DNA of 64,000 nt from Eutypa lata (taxonomy: Eukaryota; Ascomycota; Sordariomycetes; Xylariales; Diatrypaceae). The notes beneath the pieces were generated by a model. It did not search any database, had not been told where the DNA came from, and saw only the letters and a program-made list of their open reading frames with translations. Numbering within the stretch: position 1 is the stretch's first letter; the number at the start of each line of letters is the position of its first letter. A program made the position numbers and the translations under genes. Location of the stretch: contig JAKULF010000003.1 of NCBI GenBank assembly GCA_022661535.1, forward strand, positions 3,658,001-3,722,000, given 5' to 3'. This document shows, piece after piece, positions 1 through 13,570 of the stretch.

Positions 1-3000
1 AAAACTTATAATAAATTAATTATAAAATTTAACGTTATTATATAATAAAAAAACGATTTTATTTATATAAAATATAAAAAGTTAAGTTTTTTTTATTTAT
101 TAATTCGATTTTATTAATAATTAAAGTAATGTTTTACGTAATTTTTAATTTTTTTTATTAAATTAAATATTATAATATTATTTAAATCGTATAATATTCT
201 TTTAAAATTAAAGTAATGTTTAACGTTATAAATTATATTAAAAATTTCTTTATAATATAAATTTAAAATAATAAAACGATTTCTTAATTAAAAAATATTA
301 TATAAAAGTTTTTTTTTAACGTAAAAATAAAATTCCTTAATATAAAACGCTTTATATTTATTATATTTTTTAAATTAAATTTAAAGATTTTTTTTTTTTT
401 ACTTTTAATTTTTTCGATTTATTAAAAAATCTTATATTAATATTTATTATATTTAAAAAGTAATTTATTTATAATACGTATTATTTAACGATTAATTTTA
501 TATTTATTAATAATTTTTTATTTATATTTAAAATTAAAAAAAATTTTCGATATAATGTAATTAAAACCTTTAATAATATCGTTAAATTTATTTTTAATAT
601 TATTTTTTTTATTTATTATATTTTTTTTTATATTTAACGTAAAAAATCGTAATAATATATTTAAAACCAAGTTAACTTTATCGAAAATATATTTAACGTT
701 AAGTTTATATTATTTAAAATATATTAAAATCGTTATTAATTAAAAATTACTTTTAATTATATTAATAAAATATAAATTTTTTTAATTAATAACTTTTTTT
801 ATAACTTTATAATTAATAAAAACTATTATATTTTAAATATAAAAATAAAATTAAAAATAAAGTTATTTATAAACTTAAATTAAATATATTACTTTAAATT
901 TTATAACTTCGTATTTTTTTTTCGTAAAAATAAAAACTTTATTAAAATATATAATAACTTTAATATTATTTAAAAAAATCGATTTTTTTTTTTAAAAAAT
1001 AAAAAGATAAAAAACTATAATAACGAAACTTTATTATTAAAAAGCATTAATTTTAAAAAAAGTTTATTAACGTAAATTTTAATAAATAAAATAACTTTCG
1101 TTAAAAAGTACATTTTATAATAATCGAAAACTTTTTAATTTTTTAAAAATAAAATTTAATTTTTAAATAAATATTTATTTCTTTTTTAATATAATATTTA
1201 CTTTAAAAAAATCATTATTAATTTTTTTTATTATTAACATTTTCGTTTTTTTTTTTTATAAAGATTTTACTTTTTATTAAAATTAAAAAATATATTTTTA
1301 AAATTAAATTATTATTTCGAAATACGTTTTAAAATCGATTAAAGTATAAAGAAATTTAAGTTTTTATATAATTTATATTTTATTTTATATAATAATAATC
1401 TCGAAATCGTTAATTTTAAAGTTTAATAATTTTATTAACGTATATTCGTAAAATAATTTCTTTATTAATAAAAAAAGATTTATATTTTTAAAATATTTAA
1501 AAATTATATTAACGTTAAAAAAATATTTTTTTTTAATATCGTTAAAAATCATTACGTTATTAATATATATACGATAAAAATCTTTATATAAAAATAAAGT
1601 TTAATTTATAAATCGTTAAATAAACGTTAAGTTATTTTTAAAATTTATAAAATAAACGTTAAATATTTTTAAACTTTTTAAAAATATAATAATTATTTTA
1701 TTTTTATATAAACCTTATAAAAAAAATTAATAAAAAATATTATAACGTTAAATACGATTATAAATTTCTTTTCGCGTATATAAAAAAAAATATCGTTTTA
1801 TAATAATATAAAATAAACATTTAATATAATTAAATCGTTAAAAGCTTATAAATTAATAATAATATAACTTTTACGTTTTTTTTTTATTATTCGTTAAATA
1901 ACGAAAATTAAATATTTAAAAAGAAAAAATTTCTTTATTTAATTTAAACGTTTTAATATATATATATTATTAAAAGTTTTATTAAAAAAAGTTTAATCTT
2001 TTATATTAAATCGATAATACTTAATATAAATTCTTTAACGTTATTAATTTTTAACGAAATTAACTTTTATCTTTTATTTTTTTAATATAAATATAATTTC
2101 TTTATTTCGTTATACGTCGTGTTTTTTAAAGATTTCTTTTAATTTAATCGCGAAATTTAAATTCGTAATTATAATATTAACTTTGTTTTTAATATATATT
2201 TTAAACTTATTTAAAAGCTTTATAAAGTTAATTAAAATATTATTTTTATATTATTTTTTATTAAAAAAAAAAGATTTTTAACTTTTAATATTTAAATATA
2301 TAATTAATTAAATATCTTTTATTATAATAATTTTTATAATTAAAGTATATATTAATTTTTCGATAACATTTATATTATAAATTATAAAAGCTTAAAGTAT
2401 TTTTTTTTATATTTTTAAAAAGTTTATATTACGATAACTTTTATTTAATTTATAATAAAAAAATCGTTTTCGTTTATATTTTAAATTATTTTAAATTTAA
2501 TATTTTTAAAAATTATAATAAATAAATTAATAAAATTTATATAAAATATTAACTTTAAAGTATTAACTTTTACGATAATATTTAATACGTTATTTCGTAA
2601 AATTAAAAAAAAATATTCGTTTTTAATTAAACTTATTAAATTTTTAAAAGTTAATATATTTTATTAATATAATAATTATAAAATAAAAAAAATAATAATA
2701 TTATATTTAATAATTACTTTTTTTTAATTAAGCTTTTTTATAAACGACTTTTATAAATATAATAATTTATTTATAAAACGAAAGTTTAATTTATTTTTTA
2801 AAAAATTAATTATTATTTTATTTTTATTTAATTAATTATTTTCGAAAAAAATTAAATTTTAAATAATTTTTTATTTAAATTATAACGAAAACGATAAATT
2901 AAACTTTTTTATTATTTTATTTTATAAAAATAATAATATTAAATATATCTTTTTTTTTAAAAATAATTAAATTATTAAAACCTTTAAATATAATAATATC

Positions 3001-6000
3001 GTTAAATATTTTTTATTAATTAAAAAAGTTTTATTTTATTTAATTTTTATTTACGATAATATATAACGTTTTTATATTTATATATATAATAATAATTATA
3101 TTATTATATATAATAAAAAAAGTTATATATATATACTTTTTAAATAAATTTAAATTTAATATAAGTTTAAAATAAATAAAGATTTATTTTATTTTATTTA
3201 TAAAAAAAAACATTATTATTTATTTAATTATTTTTTTCTTTAACGAAATTTAAAAATAATATTTTTTTTTAAATATTTTTTATTAAAAAAAAAAACAAAA
3301 TATAAATAATTTTTATTAAAAATAAAGATTATTATTTAATATTTTTCGAAACGTTTTCGATAAATATTAAAAAAAAAATATTTAATTTTTTTTATATTAA
3401 AAAGTTTTTATAAATTTATTTTAATAATTAAAAAATTAAAAAAATATATATTTTAATATAAGTTTTAATATATATAATTTATAAAAGTATTTCTTAAAGA
3501 AAATATTAATTTATATTTTTAATATATTTTTTTTTAAAGAAAATTAAACGGGAAATATTAATATTAATAAATATAATAAAATAAGTAAACTTATTTTAAT
3601 TTTTTATAAACTTTTTATAATAATAAACATTTTTTTTATTTTATATAACTTTTTTTAAAAAAAAATAATTATTAACGGTAAGTTATTTTTTAATATTAAT
3701 TTTATTTTATTTATTAATAAATATATATTATTCGTTTTAAAAATAAACGAATTAATTTTTATAATTAATACGAATTTATTAATTAAAACGTTAAAAACTT
3801 TAATCGAAATAACGTTTATTAAAACGTTTATAATATAAATTATTATATTTATTTTAAAAATTTTCGCGATAATTAATTTAAAAGTTTTCGTAAAAGTTTC
3901 TTTTATTATTAAATTAACCGTAATATTAACCTTTATATAAAGAAAAATATTAACGAAATTATTAATTAACGTTTAAATTTTAATTTTTTTAAAAATATTA
4001 ATATTCGAAACGATTTTTTTAACTTTAACGATTAATTTAAAACGAATTATTTTCGTTATAATTTTAATTATAAAATTTATATTTTTTAATTAATTTTTAT
4101 ATATATATAATCGAAATAAATAATATTAAACGATTAATAATATCGATATATTTATTTAATAAATATTAATTAATAAAAATATATTTAAAATTTTTAAAAT
4201 TAAATTAAAAAAAATAACTTTTAATTTAATTAAAATTATATTTTAATAAACTTAAGTTTTTTTTTTCAAAATAAATAAAGTAATTATTAAAACGTATATT
4301 TTTATTAAGTCGAAATACGAAAACTTAAAGTTAAGTATAAAAAAAGTTATATAAATAAAATATTTATTACGATATAAAAAAAAGGTTAATAACTTAATAA
4401 TAACGAATATATTTAATAGTTTAATTTTTAATAAATACGTTTATATAAATGTAATTTAATGTAAACTTATCGTTTTTTAAGAATTTAAAAGCTTTAAATT
4501 TCGTAATTTTAAATCGTTTAATAATCTTTTCGAAAAATCTTTCGAGATTACTTAATATAAATATTTTAATATTTATATTTAGTTTTGCTATTTATTAACC
4601 TTAAACGTTATTATAAAAAAATTATAAAAAGTTTTTAACGAAAACTTTAAATTAAATAAAATTTAATATATATTTATATATAAAATTTATAAAAAAAAAA
4701 ACATTTTTTTAATAAATATTAAATTTAATTTAAATGTAATCGTTATCGTTAAAAAATAAGTTTAAGTTAAGATTTAAATAATTAATTTATTAAATCTTTT
4801 ATTTATAAATAATAAATTTTTAATTTTAATTTTTATTAAAAAACTTAAAAGTCGTTATAATAAAGATAATAAATTCTTTAATAACGTTATTATTAAAGAT
4901 ATTTATAATAAAATCTTTTATTAAATTTAAATTATTTTTAATTATTTTAAAAAATAATTAACGTTATAATAAAAAAAAATTATTCGTTTAAAAAATTAAA
5001 TCTTATTTTAATAAAAAGTTATATAAAAAGAAAATTATATATATTAATTACGAAAAAACTTTAAATAAATTATAAATTAAAGTTTTTTTAATTAAAATAA
5101 ACTTAATCGTTATAATATAATTAATTTAAAAATATTAAAAAAATACGTTTTTAAATTATAAATCTTTAATAAATTATAAAACGAAAAGTAAAAAAAGTTT
5201 TTTAATAAGTTTAATTTTTACAAATTTATTAAAAAAAATAAAAAAAACTTTATATTTTAAAAAAATTAATAATTTATTTTTTTAAAAATAAAATCGTTTA
5301 ATAACGTTTATTATTACGTTTTTTTACGATTAATATTAAATAAACTTAAATAAAGTTTTTTATAAAAAAGAAAGTTCTTCGTATAAATTAATTATTCTTT
5401 TACGTAAAGTAATTAATGTTTTAAATAAGTTATTAAGTTAAAAGTAAAATTACTTTATAAATTTTTTTTATTAAGAAAAAAATTAATTAATTTAAAATTT
5501 AATTTTTACGAATTTATATATTATAAAATAAACTTATTTAAATTTTTAATAATCGATTATTTAATTTTAAAAATAAATTATAAAGCGAGCATTTTAAATT
5601 CGTTATGTTTAACGGTTAAATAATTATAAAATTAAGCGATTATATAATAAAACGAATTTATAAATTTTAAAAATAATTTTAAAAAATAAAGTATTTGTTT
5701 AAATAAAATTTAAATAATTTATAATAAAATTTAATATTATTATATAAGTTTATTAAAAAGCGAAATTCGTTATAAAAAATATATAAATAAAAAAACTTTT
5801 TAATAATAAAATATTTTAATGTTTTTAAATAAAATAATAAATTATAATAATAAAAAAAAAAATTATATAAAACGAATCGTTTTAATAAATAAAACAAAAA
5901 TATATATATTATATATAAAAAATTATAATAATAAAAAAAAAATATATAAAATTATAAATTTTATAAATAAATTTATAAAAAGTTTTTTAAATAAATAAAT

Positions 6001-7205
6001 AAATAAATTACGATTAAAAAAAAAGGTTTTAAATTAAACATTAAACGAAATTTAAACGTTTTTTTTTTCGAGAAAAAGAATTATTTAATAATAAAAATAA
6101 TATAATAAATAATTATAATTTAATATTATAAATAATTAAAGAAATATTATTAAATATTAAATAAAATTTATAATTATATAAAAAATTATATTATTTAAAA
6201 AAACGTTCGAAAAATAATTAACGAAAAAAAAAAAATAACGCTTAATTTTAAAGCTTTAACGTCGATTTATTATTTATAAAAAAAATCATTTTTAATATTA
6301 ATTAATAATTAAAATAAAGTTTTATATAACGATTTATTTATTAATTTTCGAAATACTTTTAACTTTAATTTATACGTATATATTATATTATTATTAATAT
6401 TAAATTTTTAAATTAATTAAATTATATTAAACTTAATTTAATATTTTTATATATCGTTTATACGTTAAATTAATAATGTTTTAACGTAATAATATTAAAT
6501 GCTTTTTAAATTTTTTTATAATTATTTAAATAAACGAGTTAATTTTTAATTATAATAAATTAAATTTATTAAATATTAACGTTAAAATCGTTTTATTTAT
6601 ATTTTTAATAATTTAATTTTAAAAAATAATATATTAATTAATTATTATTAATTATTTAATAATACATTTAATAAAGTTTTTATAATCGTTTTTATATTTA
6701 ATTTTAACGTTTTTTTTAATAATAATTATTAAAATTTATAATTTAAATTTACGTTAATTTATAATTTAAAATTTTTATACGTTAAATTTTTTATTATATT
6801 ATTTTTATTAACGAACGTTTTTTTATTAAATATAACGTTTAATAATAAAAACGTATAAAATTTTAAATAAAACGTAAATTAAATTTAAATCGTTTAAATT
6901 AATATATAATTATATATTTCGAAATTAAATATAATATTAATAAAAAATAAATTATTAAAGTTAAGTTTTATAATTAACGAATTTATAATTAACGAATATC
7001 GTAAAAAAAAAGTTATTTAATAATAAAAATATTATTAAAAAAATATATATAAATTATATATTTTTTAATTAAATAATTTCGAAATTATTATATAATATAT
7101 ATATATATATAAAGTTTATAATTATTATATTTTAATTATTATTTATTATAAAATTAAATATATTTAATTTAATTATTATTATATTAATTTAAAAAAGTAA
7201 AGAAA
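1..7205. repeat. RIP-mutated AT-rich block (dead repeat, probably transposon-derived)
   Basis: The block is almost pure A/T. Remaining cytosines lie mainly in CpG (with some CpT and CpC), while CpA and its complement TpG are nearly absent: in the first 180 bases I count five C on the plus strand, four in CpG and one in CpT, no CpA and a single TpG. Loss of CpA with retention of CpG is the known signature of fungal repeat-induced point mutation and is opposite to methyl-CpG decay. No usable ORF remains; the only long one (5679-5897, minus) is a low-complexity Phe/Tyr/Leu/Lys/Asn string. Composition returns to normal over about 7205-7260. A transposon origin is inferred from the mechanism, not read from sequence; I could not identify terminal repeats or the element class. 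It may also act as heterochromatin or part of a centromere or subtelomere. Confidence 0.85.
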
Positions 7206-8509
7206 TTTAAAAATCTAAATAATAAGCATTATATGTTTTATAAAAAATAAACGTGGTAAAGATTAAATGACGTGGCTTTAATAGCTTTATATGGCAAGAA
7301 TCATTTAACGCAACAAAAGTAAAAAAGCTGGTAACTTCAAAGGCTGTATCTTCTTGTAATAGTCTTGAATAAAATATCTCCCATCGTCTTAAATATTACC
7401 TTGTTGTCACATAAGGCATGGAGCCAAGCATTGTTAACTGCAGAATATCTGCAAAGCCAGCCAACATGCCAGCTGCTTGAAGATCATTCGACGATACCGA
7501 AATGCAAAGATACCTGATAGCGTCAACACATATTATCAGCGCTTAAAACGGTAGGAGGATATTATGAATACCCACTCCTATTTTCTTTTATATAAATAGT
7601 CGCATTCCTACAGTCGTACCAAACAGATAGAAGGACTTCATGAACACCAGGACCAAAGAAAATTATTAGTTGCATGGAACTTTAGTTCCAAGCCCTACAA
7701 CCCTTGTCACACTTGTAATGGATGGGGTATGACCATCGGGTCCTTAATACGAAGAGCTACACATTGATAACATGTTTTGTATATAAATTATGTATCTACC
7801 AGTCGATTAATAGGTTAAATACGTCATCACCGGCATTGGCTGCTAATGTAGTGTGCATCGATACTAGACTGTGCATCACTCAAATAAAGTATTCCTTGGT
7901 AGGAACTACTTCACGTTGAGAAAGTTGCTCGGAGCATATAGTCCGTGAAGGTAAATACCCTTCAGCCATGGAACGAGGCATCCTCGTACTAGGTACATGC
8001 AGATGTCACATAGCAATTCTACGAATGAGACATTAGGCCAATATAGAGAAACTTGAGTCAAGCTTAATATCATATAATAAAGGAGAGACGGTGCGACTGC
8101 CTCAGAGACCTGTGACACGTCCTAAAGGATAACCTCTGTAATCGGGTGTAATCGAGCAGTCTATAATAGAGTAGAATCCGTTGTTTTTGTGTTACTAGGA
8201 AGATTAGAAAACTGAAGGTGATTATGATTATATTCATGTATTGCACATCATCAGAATTATATGGAATGTTGACATATTTTCATGACGGACACACAAAACT
8301 CATTTTGAAACCTTACGGTCTAATATGGTATGCCCTGAGATGTGAACGCATCTTTTGCTTCATTTGAACTGTTATTTGACTTAAACGCCTTAGATATACA
8401 AACCAAGTGCAGATGCTCCGTACGACCCGTGACTCCCGGCTCTGTACTAATGACGATGTAGCACGACATACATACCTTAGCAGTTCAGGTTCCCCCTCTG
8501 CCTATTTCT
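7206..8509. other. Gene-free stretch between RIP block and acyl-CoA dehydrogenase
   Basis: Normal-composition DNA downstream of the acyl-CoA dehydrogenase (its 3' end faces this way). Short ORFs at 7722-7919 and 7906-8118 overlap each other on opposite strands, show no family resemblance and are considered chance. Nothing else was recognised. Confidence 0.5.
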
Positions 8510-10105
8510 CTACACAGTATAGTCCTTCTGTAGCAACTTGGCAATGGTATTGAGCCTGAAAGTCCGAGTTAGTAGGCGCCCGATTACTACGATCTTGTAC
8601 ACATCTGAATGCGACTTACTGGATATTGCTGGTGCCCTCGTAAATAGCGCCAATCTTACTATCGCGCCAGAATTTCTCGGCGAGGCCCTCGCGCACGAAG
8701 CCCATGCCGCCCATCCACTCGACGGCGAGGCCACTAACGCGGCCCGCGACCTGCGACGCGAATAGCTTGGCCATTGCGGCGTCCCGGACGAAGTCCTCGC
8801 CGGCCTCCTTCTTGCGGGCCGCGTTGTAGACGAGCGCACGGGCGGCCGCAATCTCGGTATAGGACTGCGCGATCTGGTGCTGCATGCCCTGGAACTCGCC
8901 TACGAGCTTCCCGAACTGCTTCCTGTCGTTCCAGACGTACCTAATAGGTATGCATGGTTAGAACGCTTAAGGAATAAAGGGGGGGGGCAAGAGAAATGAG
9001 CTCGTCATTCTTAATAGTAAGATTGCTAGATGGACACTCACTTAACGGCGTTCTCCCACGCGCCGAGCGCCAGGCCCGTCATCTGGGCAGCAATGCCAAT
9101 GCGGCCCTCGTTCAGCAAGCCGATGGCATACTTGTAGCCCTGGCCGACCTCGCCGAGCAGGTTCTCGCGCGGGACCTCGACGTCGTCGAGGGTGATGATG
9201 CAGGTGCTGCTCGCGCGGATGCCGAGCTTCTTCTCCTTCTTGGCGATGGAGAAGCCCTTGGTGCCCTTCTCGACCACGAAGGCGGTGATGCCGCGGTGGC
9301 CCTGGCTCGGGTCGACGTTGGCAAATACGATGAAGAAGTCGGCCTCGACCGAGTTGGTGATCCACATCTTGCCACCGGTGATGCGGTAGCCGCTGCCGTC
9401 GGCGGTCTCTGTCGCGCGCGTCGCGAGCGCGAAGGCGTCCGACCCCGACACGGGCTCCGACAGGCAGAAGCTGCCCACGGTGTTGGTGGCCAGGCGCGGC
9501 AGGAAGCGGCGCTTAAGGTCGGCGCTACCCCACTTAAGCACGGCCGTGTTGACGAGGGTGTTGTGGACGTCGACGAGGACGCTGACGGAGGGATCGACGC
9601 GCGCCAGCTCCTCGATCCCGACGATGGCCGCTGTGAAGTTCATGCCGGCGCCGCCGTACTCCTCGGGGATCTCGACCCCCATGAGCCCCTGCTCGAACAG
9701 CTGCTCCACCAGCGCCGGGTCCATCTGCTCCGCCTCGTCCATGTCGCGCACCCGCGGTAGGATCGCCTCGTTGGCAAACTTGGACACCGCCTCCCGCATC
9801 GCCTCCTCCGTATCTGACAGGTGCGTGATTGGCGTTGGCGGGATGTCGGAGATGTCATTGCGCCGGCGCGCCGTAGCGGAGAGCGGTCTGACTTGTCTGT
9901 TCCAACACGCATATCGCGTTAATGAAGGTGGGGGTTTCGAAGACAGGCGGAGGAGGACCTACTGCTGGGCATTGAACGTCCGTGCTACTTGTCTACAGCA
10001 TCGCAACGACGGGGAAGCTCTAGTGGAAGCAGAAGCAGAAACAGAAGCTACGATACCATGACCCCGCCGTAACGCCGGCCGAAGGGATCTCGACAAGGAC
10101 GACAT
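8510..10105 (-). CDS. Short/branched-chain acyl-CoA dehydrogenase, mitochondrial
   Basis: FAD-dependent dehydrogenase that introduces the alpha,beta double bond into acyl-CoAs and passes electrons to ETF; best match from memory is the short/branched-chain (ACADSB-like) group used in isoleucine and short-chain catabolism. The exon ending at 9042 carries the N-terminal helical domain (LSDTEEAMREAVSKFANE), the middle FAD/substrate segment (CLSEPVSGSDAF, WITNS) and IGLLNEGRIGIAAQMTGLA. Intron 8941-9041 (GTGAGT..TAG) leads to YVWNDRKQFGKLVGEFQGMQ and the catalytic-base motif YEGTSNIQ; intron 8556-8619 has a textbook CTAAC branch and leads to the last exon (LNTIAKLLQKDYTV, stop at 8510). The 5' end is unresolved: ATG at 10103-10105 starts an Arg/Ser-rich presequence in the same frame as the main exon, interrupted by one TAG near 9960, so a short 5' intron is needed; several donor/acceptor pairs fit. 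The Arg/Ser-rich leader suggests mitochondrial matrix targeting. Confidence 0.9.
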
Positions 10106-10728
10106 GGTAGAAACTCAACCGGTGGCGGGGCAGTTAAACACTATATATCAATGGGCAGGATGCGATATTGAAACGAGGAGTAAAAGACTGGCTACAGGTG
10201 AAACTTAAGATAGAGTACTTAATTGGAGGTAGTATAAAGAGAAGATATTGGTTTCCAATAAAAGTTACGAATAGAAGAATGCTTAAAATGCTATCAACGG
10301 CGCCGGCTTACGCTGTTCTAGCTGTGGATATTTCGTCACATTCCCCGGCTCTCTGCCGAGGCTCGCCGACGATACCCACCCCTTGTTCTTTTTAAGTGGA
10401 AACCTTTTCCGCCTTTGGAGCCCCCAGAAACTGGGGAACTTTTGCTCATCAGCCCTTGCCTCGTTAGGTAGGACTGGGTTAACATGTGAAGGGATACGAT
10501 GCCCGGAGCTAGGAAACACCGACATTTCTTAATCTCCAATTATCTGAAATTCGGGTGTCTGGTACTTATCCTAACAGCTGGCTGACAGCTGACCAGTAAT
10601 TTTCCACAATTTGCTTGGCGACCTGATATCGATTCCTTCGAATGTGTGGTAGCACCATCGATATCCCAGGTTCTTGAATTCAACAGCTCGACGTCGACCT
10701 CGATTCCGGGCAATTGAACTTCACCAAA
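10106..10728. promoter_or_regulatory. Divergent intergenic region, acyl-CoA dehydrogenase / mitochondrial uS12
   Basis: About 620 bases separate the two divergently oriented start codons, so both promoters must lie here. A TATA-like ACTATATATC lies at about 10140-10149, about 35 bases upstream of the dehydrogenase ATG. ORFs at 10283-10539 (minus) have no recognisable similarity. No specific regulator site was assigned. Confidence 0.45.
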
Positions 10729-11648
10729 ATGGCGGCGCCACTCCTCAGATCATTATGGCCGTCCCTGGCACGAAGGTCAGCGATACCGACGACGACGAAG
10801 GCGATGAACACGGCACTCCCTCGACTCCTACCAACACGATCCTTCTCCTCAACACCCGCTGCGAACGCAACTTTAAACCAAGTCCTCCGAGTACGTCTAC
10901 ATCTACATCTACATATGCATACCATACCCATATTCATCATACTCCACCGCCACCGCTTCGAACCACTACCTAAGCCAGCTAACACAAACCCCCTCTAAAA
11001 TAGGGCTGCCGGAAAGCCCAGCGCGCGCGCCACGCCGTGTCGCCGGCGCTGTCGGACACGCTGTGCCCGCAGCAGAAGGGGGTGTGCCTGAAGGTGGGCA
11101 TCACGCGGCCGAAGAAACCCAACTCGGGGGAGCGGAAGACGGCGCGTGTACGGCTCTCGAGCGGTCGCATGATCACCGCCTATATCCCCGGCGAGGGCCA
11201 CAACATCCAGCAGCACAGCGTCGTGCTCGTCCGCGGCGGCCGCAGTCAGGATTGCCCCGGTGTGCGGTACCATTTGGTGAGGGGGGCTTTGGATTTGGTG
11301 AGTTTCTCTTTTTTTATTTTAAAGAGGTTTCTTTCATACGTTCCCTCCCCTTTTCATCGGCTTTACCTCCTGGGTCTTTGGCTACTCTCTTGGAGTCGTG
11401 GTAATGGTTGGGACAGACTAGCCAGCTACTACCCAAGCTGCTTTTATATGAGTCTAGCTGTTTCTCGAGCAAAGGCACCCGCCTGAGAAAGTTGGGACTC
11501 TTGCAACACACCGTTCAGACTTTTGGAGATGCTTAATTTCGACGGTTGCTAACATGCGTTTCCTATACAGGGTGGTGTTTCCAACCGAATGTCGAGTAGA
11601 AGCAAATACGGAACGAAGAAGCCGAAGAAGGCTTCGGTGGGCGCATAG
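10729..11648 (+). CDS. Mitochondrial small-subunit ribosomal protein uS12m
   Basis: Mitoribosomal homologue of bacterial S12, part of the decoding centre. Three exons close in frame: 10729-10890, 11004-11297 and 11571-11648 (introns of 113 and 273 bases with GTACGT and GTGAGT donors; second branch point TTGCTAACATG). The first exon encodes an Arg/Ser/Ala-rich import presequence with a typical processing region (RSFSSTP). The mature part has the S12 hallmarks [50 protein letters not shown] and a basic tail [14 protein letters not shown]. Length is 177 residues. ATG 10729 is chosen because the upstream in-frame codon at 10714 is TTG. The usual PGVRYHxVRG motif is intact, so the gene appears functional. 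Confidence 0.95.
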
Positions 11649-12041
11649 AAGGAATAGGAACGGTGAGGGCAATGTTATAAAAGATGAGCTTGGTGATTAC
11701 AGGCCGGAATGATATCTATGCAAAAAAAAAAAAAAATTTCGAAAAAAGATCAAAAAATTCCACTACATTCCAATTGTATATCATGTAGCATCTGAGGCAT
11801 CACTGTTTGGTTTTTAGATGGCGCACCATCAAAGGCATTATCTACAGATGAAAAGAGATTTGATGACGAAGACATCCGTTCTATCCTTTGCCATTACTGA
11901 AACCCGTAAGACGCCTGTACCCAGCCACCCCCCGACGTAAACCCCCTTTGGTAATGTAGACATTAGAAAACATCACCAAGGGAAGAGCTTTTTCTGTTTC
12001 CTTGTCATTATATTTTACACACCTGCCACATCATACGGCAA
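11649..12041. other. Convergent 3' intergenic region
   Basis: Both flanking genes end here. The region holds a run of 14 A at about 11721-11734 and no ORF of interest; it presumably contains both polyadenylation regions. No terminator motif can be assigned with confidence. Confidence 0.4.
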
Positions 12042-13570
12042 CTAATCTTGCTGGTTCTCATAGCCTTCAGGCTTCTCGAGCCCATTGAGCTCGAAATATC
12101 TCGATGTGCCTGTTTACTGCTGTTAGCATTATTATTGAATTGTCGCGAGATTTGTCTGAACTTACAAGAGTAACCCTTCCAGTCAAAGTTGTCCTTGGGG
12201 TTGCAGTGGCAGTGACGTTCGAGTCTGACCTTCTCTCCAGTTGGGCAGTGCGTGAAAGGAACGTGGTAATAAGCAATGTCGTTGAAGAAGTGAATTTCTT
12301 CCTTCTTTAATAGGATACCCGCAGCAATTGAATGAACTGGCGCATCGCCCCATCGTTCGTAAAAGAAACCACCATCCTGGTCGAGGGAATCGAAGAAATC
12401 GACATAAGCCTTGGATCGCAACCAGTTAAGGTTACCAACTTCAAAGTTAGACCACTATACATGGTTAGCATATCTATAAACCAAACAGTTAAGATAAAGA
12501 GACGTACGAAATGGCAGTGGTTGTAGGTATCGCCACCATCATCACTCAGGAATTCCATAGAGTTGCCCTCAGCAACGTGCTCTGGATAGTTTTTCATGAA
12601 CTTTTTAGTGCTGTCCCAAAGTGTAGGAATAGTCTCAACATATTCGTATAAACTAAGCACGAAGCTGTACTTCTTCTTGTTCTCAGCCATGTATCGGAAA
12701 GGGTCGTAGTGGATATCGCAGAACAGCTCAATGGAAGGCTCAACTCGCCAATACCATTCGTAGTTCTGCATCAAAGGTTGGCGGAAGAAGAAACCGGACT
12801 CGAAACGGCACATGTGGCGGTAGCTAACTGAGTCACCATAGATGATCTTGCGTTCAGCCATGTCCTCACGGACCTTCTTCGCCTTGTCCTGGTCAATGAA
12901 ATCCGGGAACGACCAGTGCTCTCTAGGAATCTCGCCGTAGAATGTATTTCCAGAAACCAGGGAACTCGTAACCTTCTTGAACGTAGCATCGAACGGCTTA
13001 TCGTTCAAGAAGACCCAGTCATAGTTGTATCGACGATTGAAGCGGTCCTCGACTTGACGAATGGAGCGTGCAATCTCCCAAACGTCGCTGTTGCGAGCGA
13101 GCGAAACGAAGGTAGCGTTCATGCGGGGTCCCGGAGCAATGCCCTCGAGATTCTCCCATCCGGCATCTGCTGGCGTGAGAGCCATCGGGGCCTCCCCAAT
13201 ATCACCGAATTGCTTAGCGGAGTCTACTATCGATTGTGTAGAACCTTTGGTCGACCCTGAACCGGTGCCGCTCGAGTAGTCGCTGCTGGTGCCGCTTGAA
13301 CTGCTCCCGCTCCCAGAGCCCGCATCGGATTTCGAGCCTCCATTAGATGTTGATGATCCCTTATTATATCCGAAAGATTCGGGGTTTAATGCTACTCCAT
13401 CATAGGAAGAGTTGGAAATGAAGTAGAACACGAGAATGAACTAAAATACGAAGAGAACGATATTAGCATTGGTCCAGCAAGGCAGCGTTATTCAAAGCAG
13501 GTTATGTTGGAGGACTCACAAAGACGGCGAAAAGCAGGTATCTAACGATACGCGCATTGCCGGCGGCCAT
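12042..13570 (-). CDS. GT15 alpha-1,2-mannosyltransferase (KRE2/MNT1/KTR family)
   Basis: Golgi type II membrane glycosyltransferase that transfers mannose from GDP-mannose to O- and N-linked glycans. Four exons in transcription order: 13570-13520, 13440-12508, 12454-12166, 12109-12042; introns 79, 53 and 56 bases; the coding total is 1341 bases and gives 446 residues. Residues about 10-27 form the signal anchor (RYLLFAVF joined to FILVFYFIS across intron 1), followed by a long Ser/Gly/Thr stem (about 40-80) and the catalytic domain. Family motifs: [43 protein letters not shown] (containing the candidate nucleophile Glu), [17 protein letters not shown] (formed across intron 2), [16 protein letters not shown], and a C-terminus [18 protein letters not shown] formed across intron 3. 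That each splice restores a family motif makes the model firm. The exact KTR subgroup was not assigned. Confidence 0.95.

Noticed and set aside
5679..5897. 72-codon ORF in the AT-rich block
   Set aside because: Only Phe/Tyr/Leu/Lys/Asn/Ile residues; composition artefact.
8996..10061. Long plus-strand ORFs (254 and 193 codons) opposite the acyl-CoA dehydrogenase
   Set aside because: They are antisense shadows in GC-rich codon-biased DNA; translation is Ala/Val/Asp/Gly/Arg-rich with no family text, while the minus strand has full motif content.
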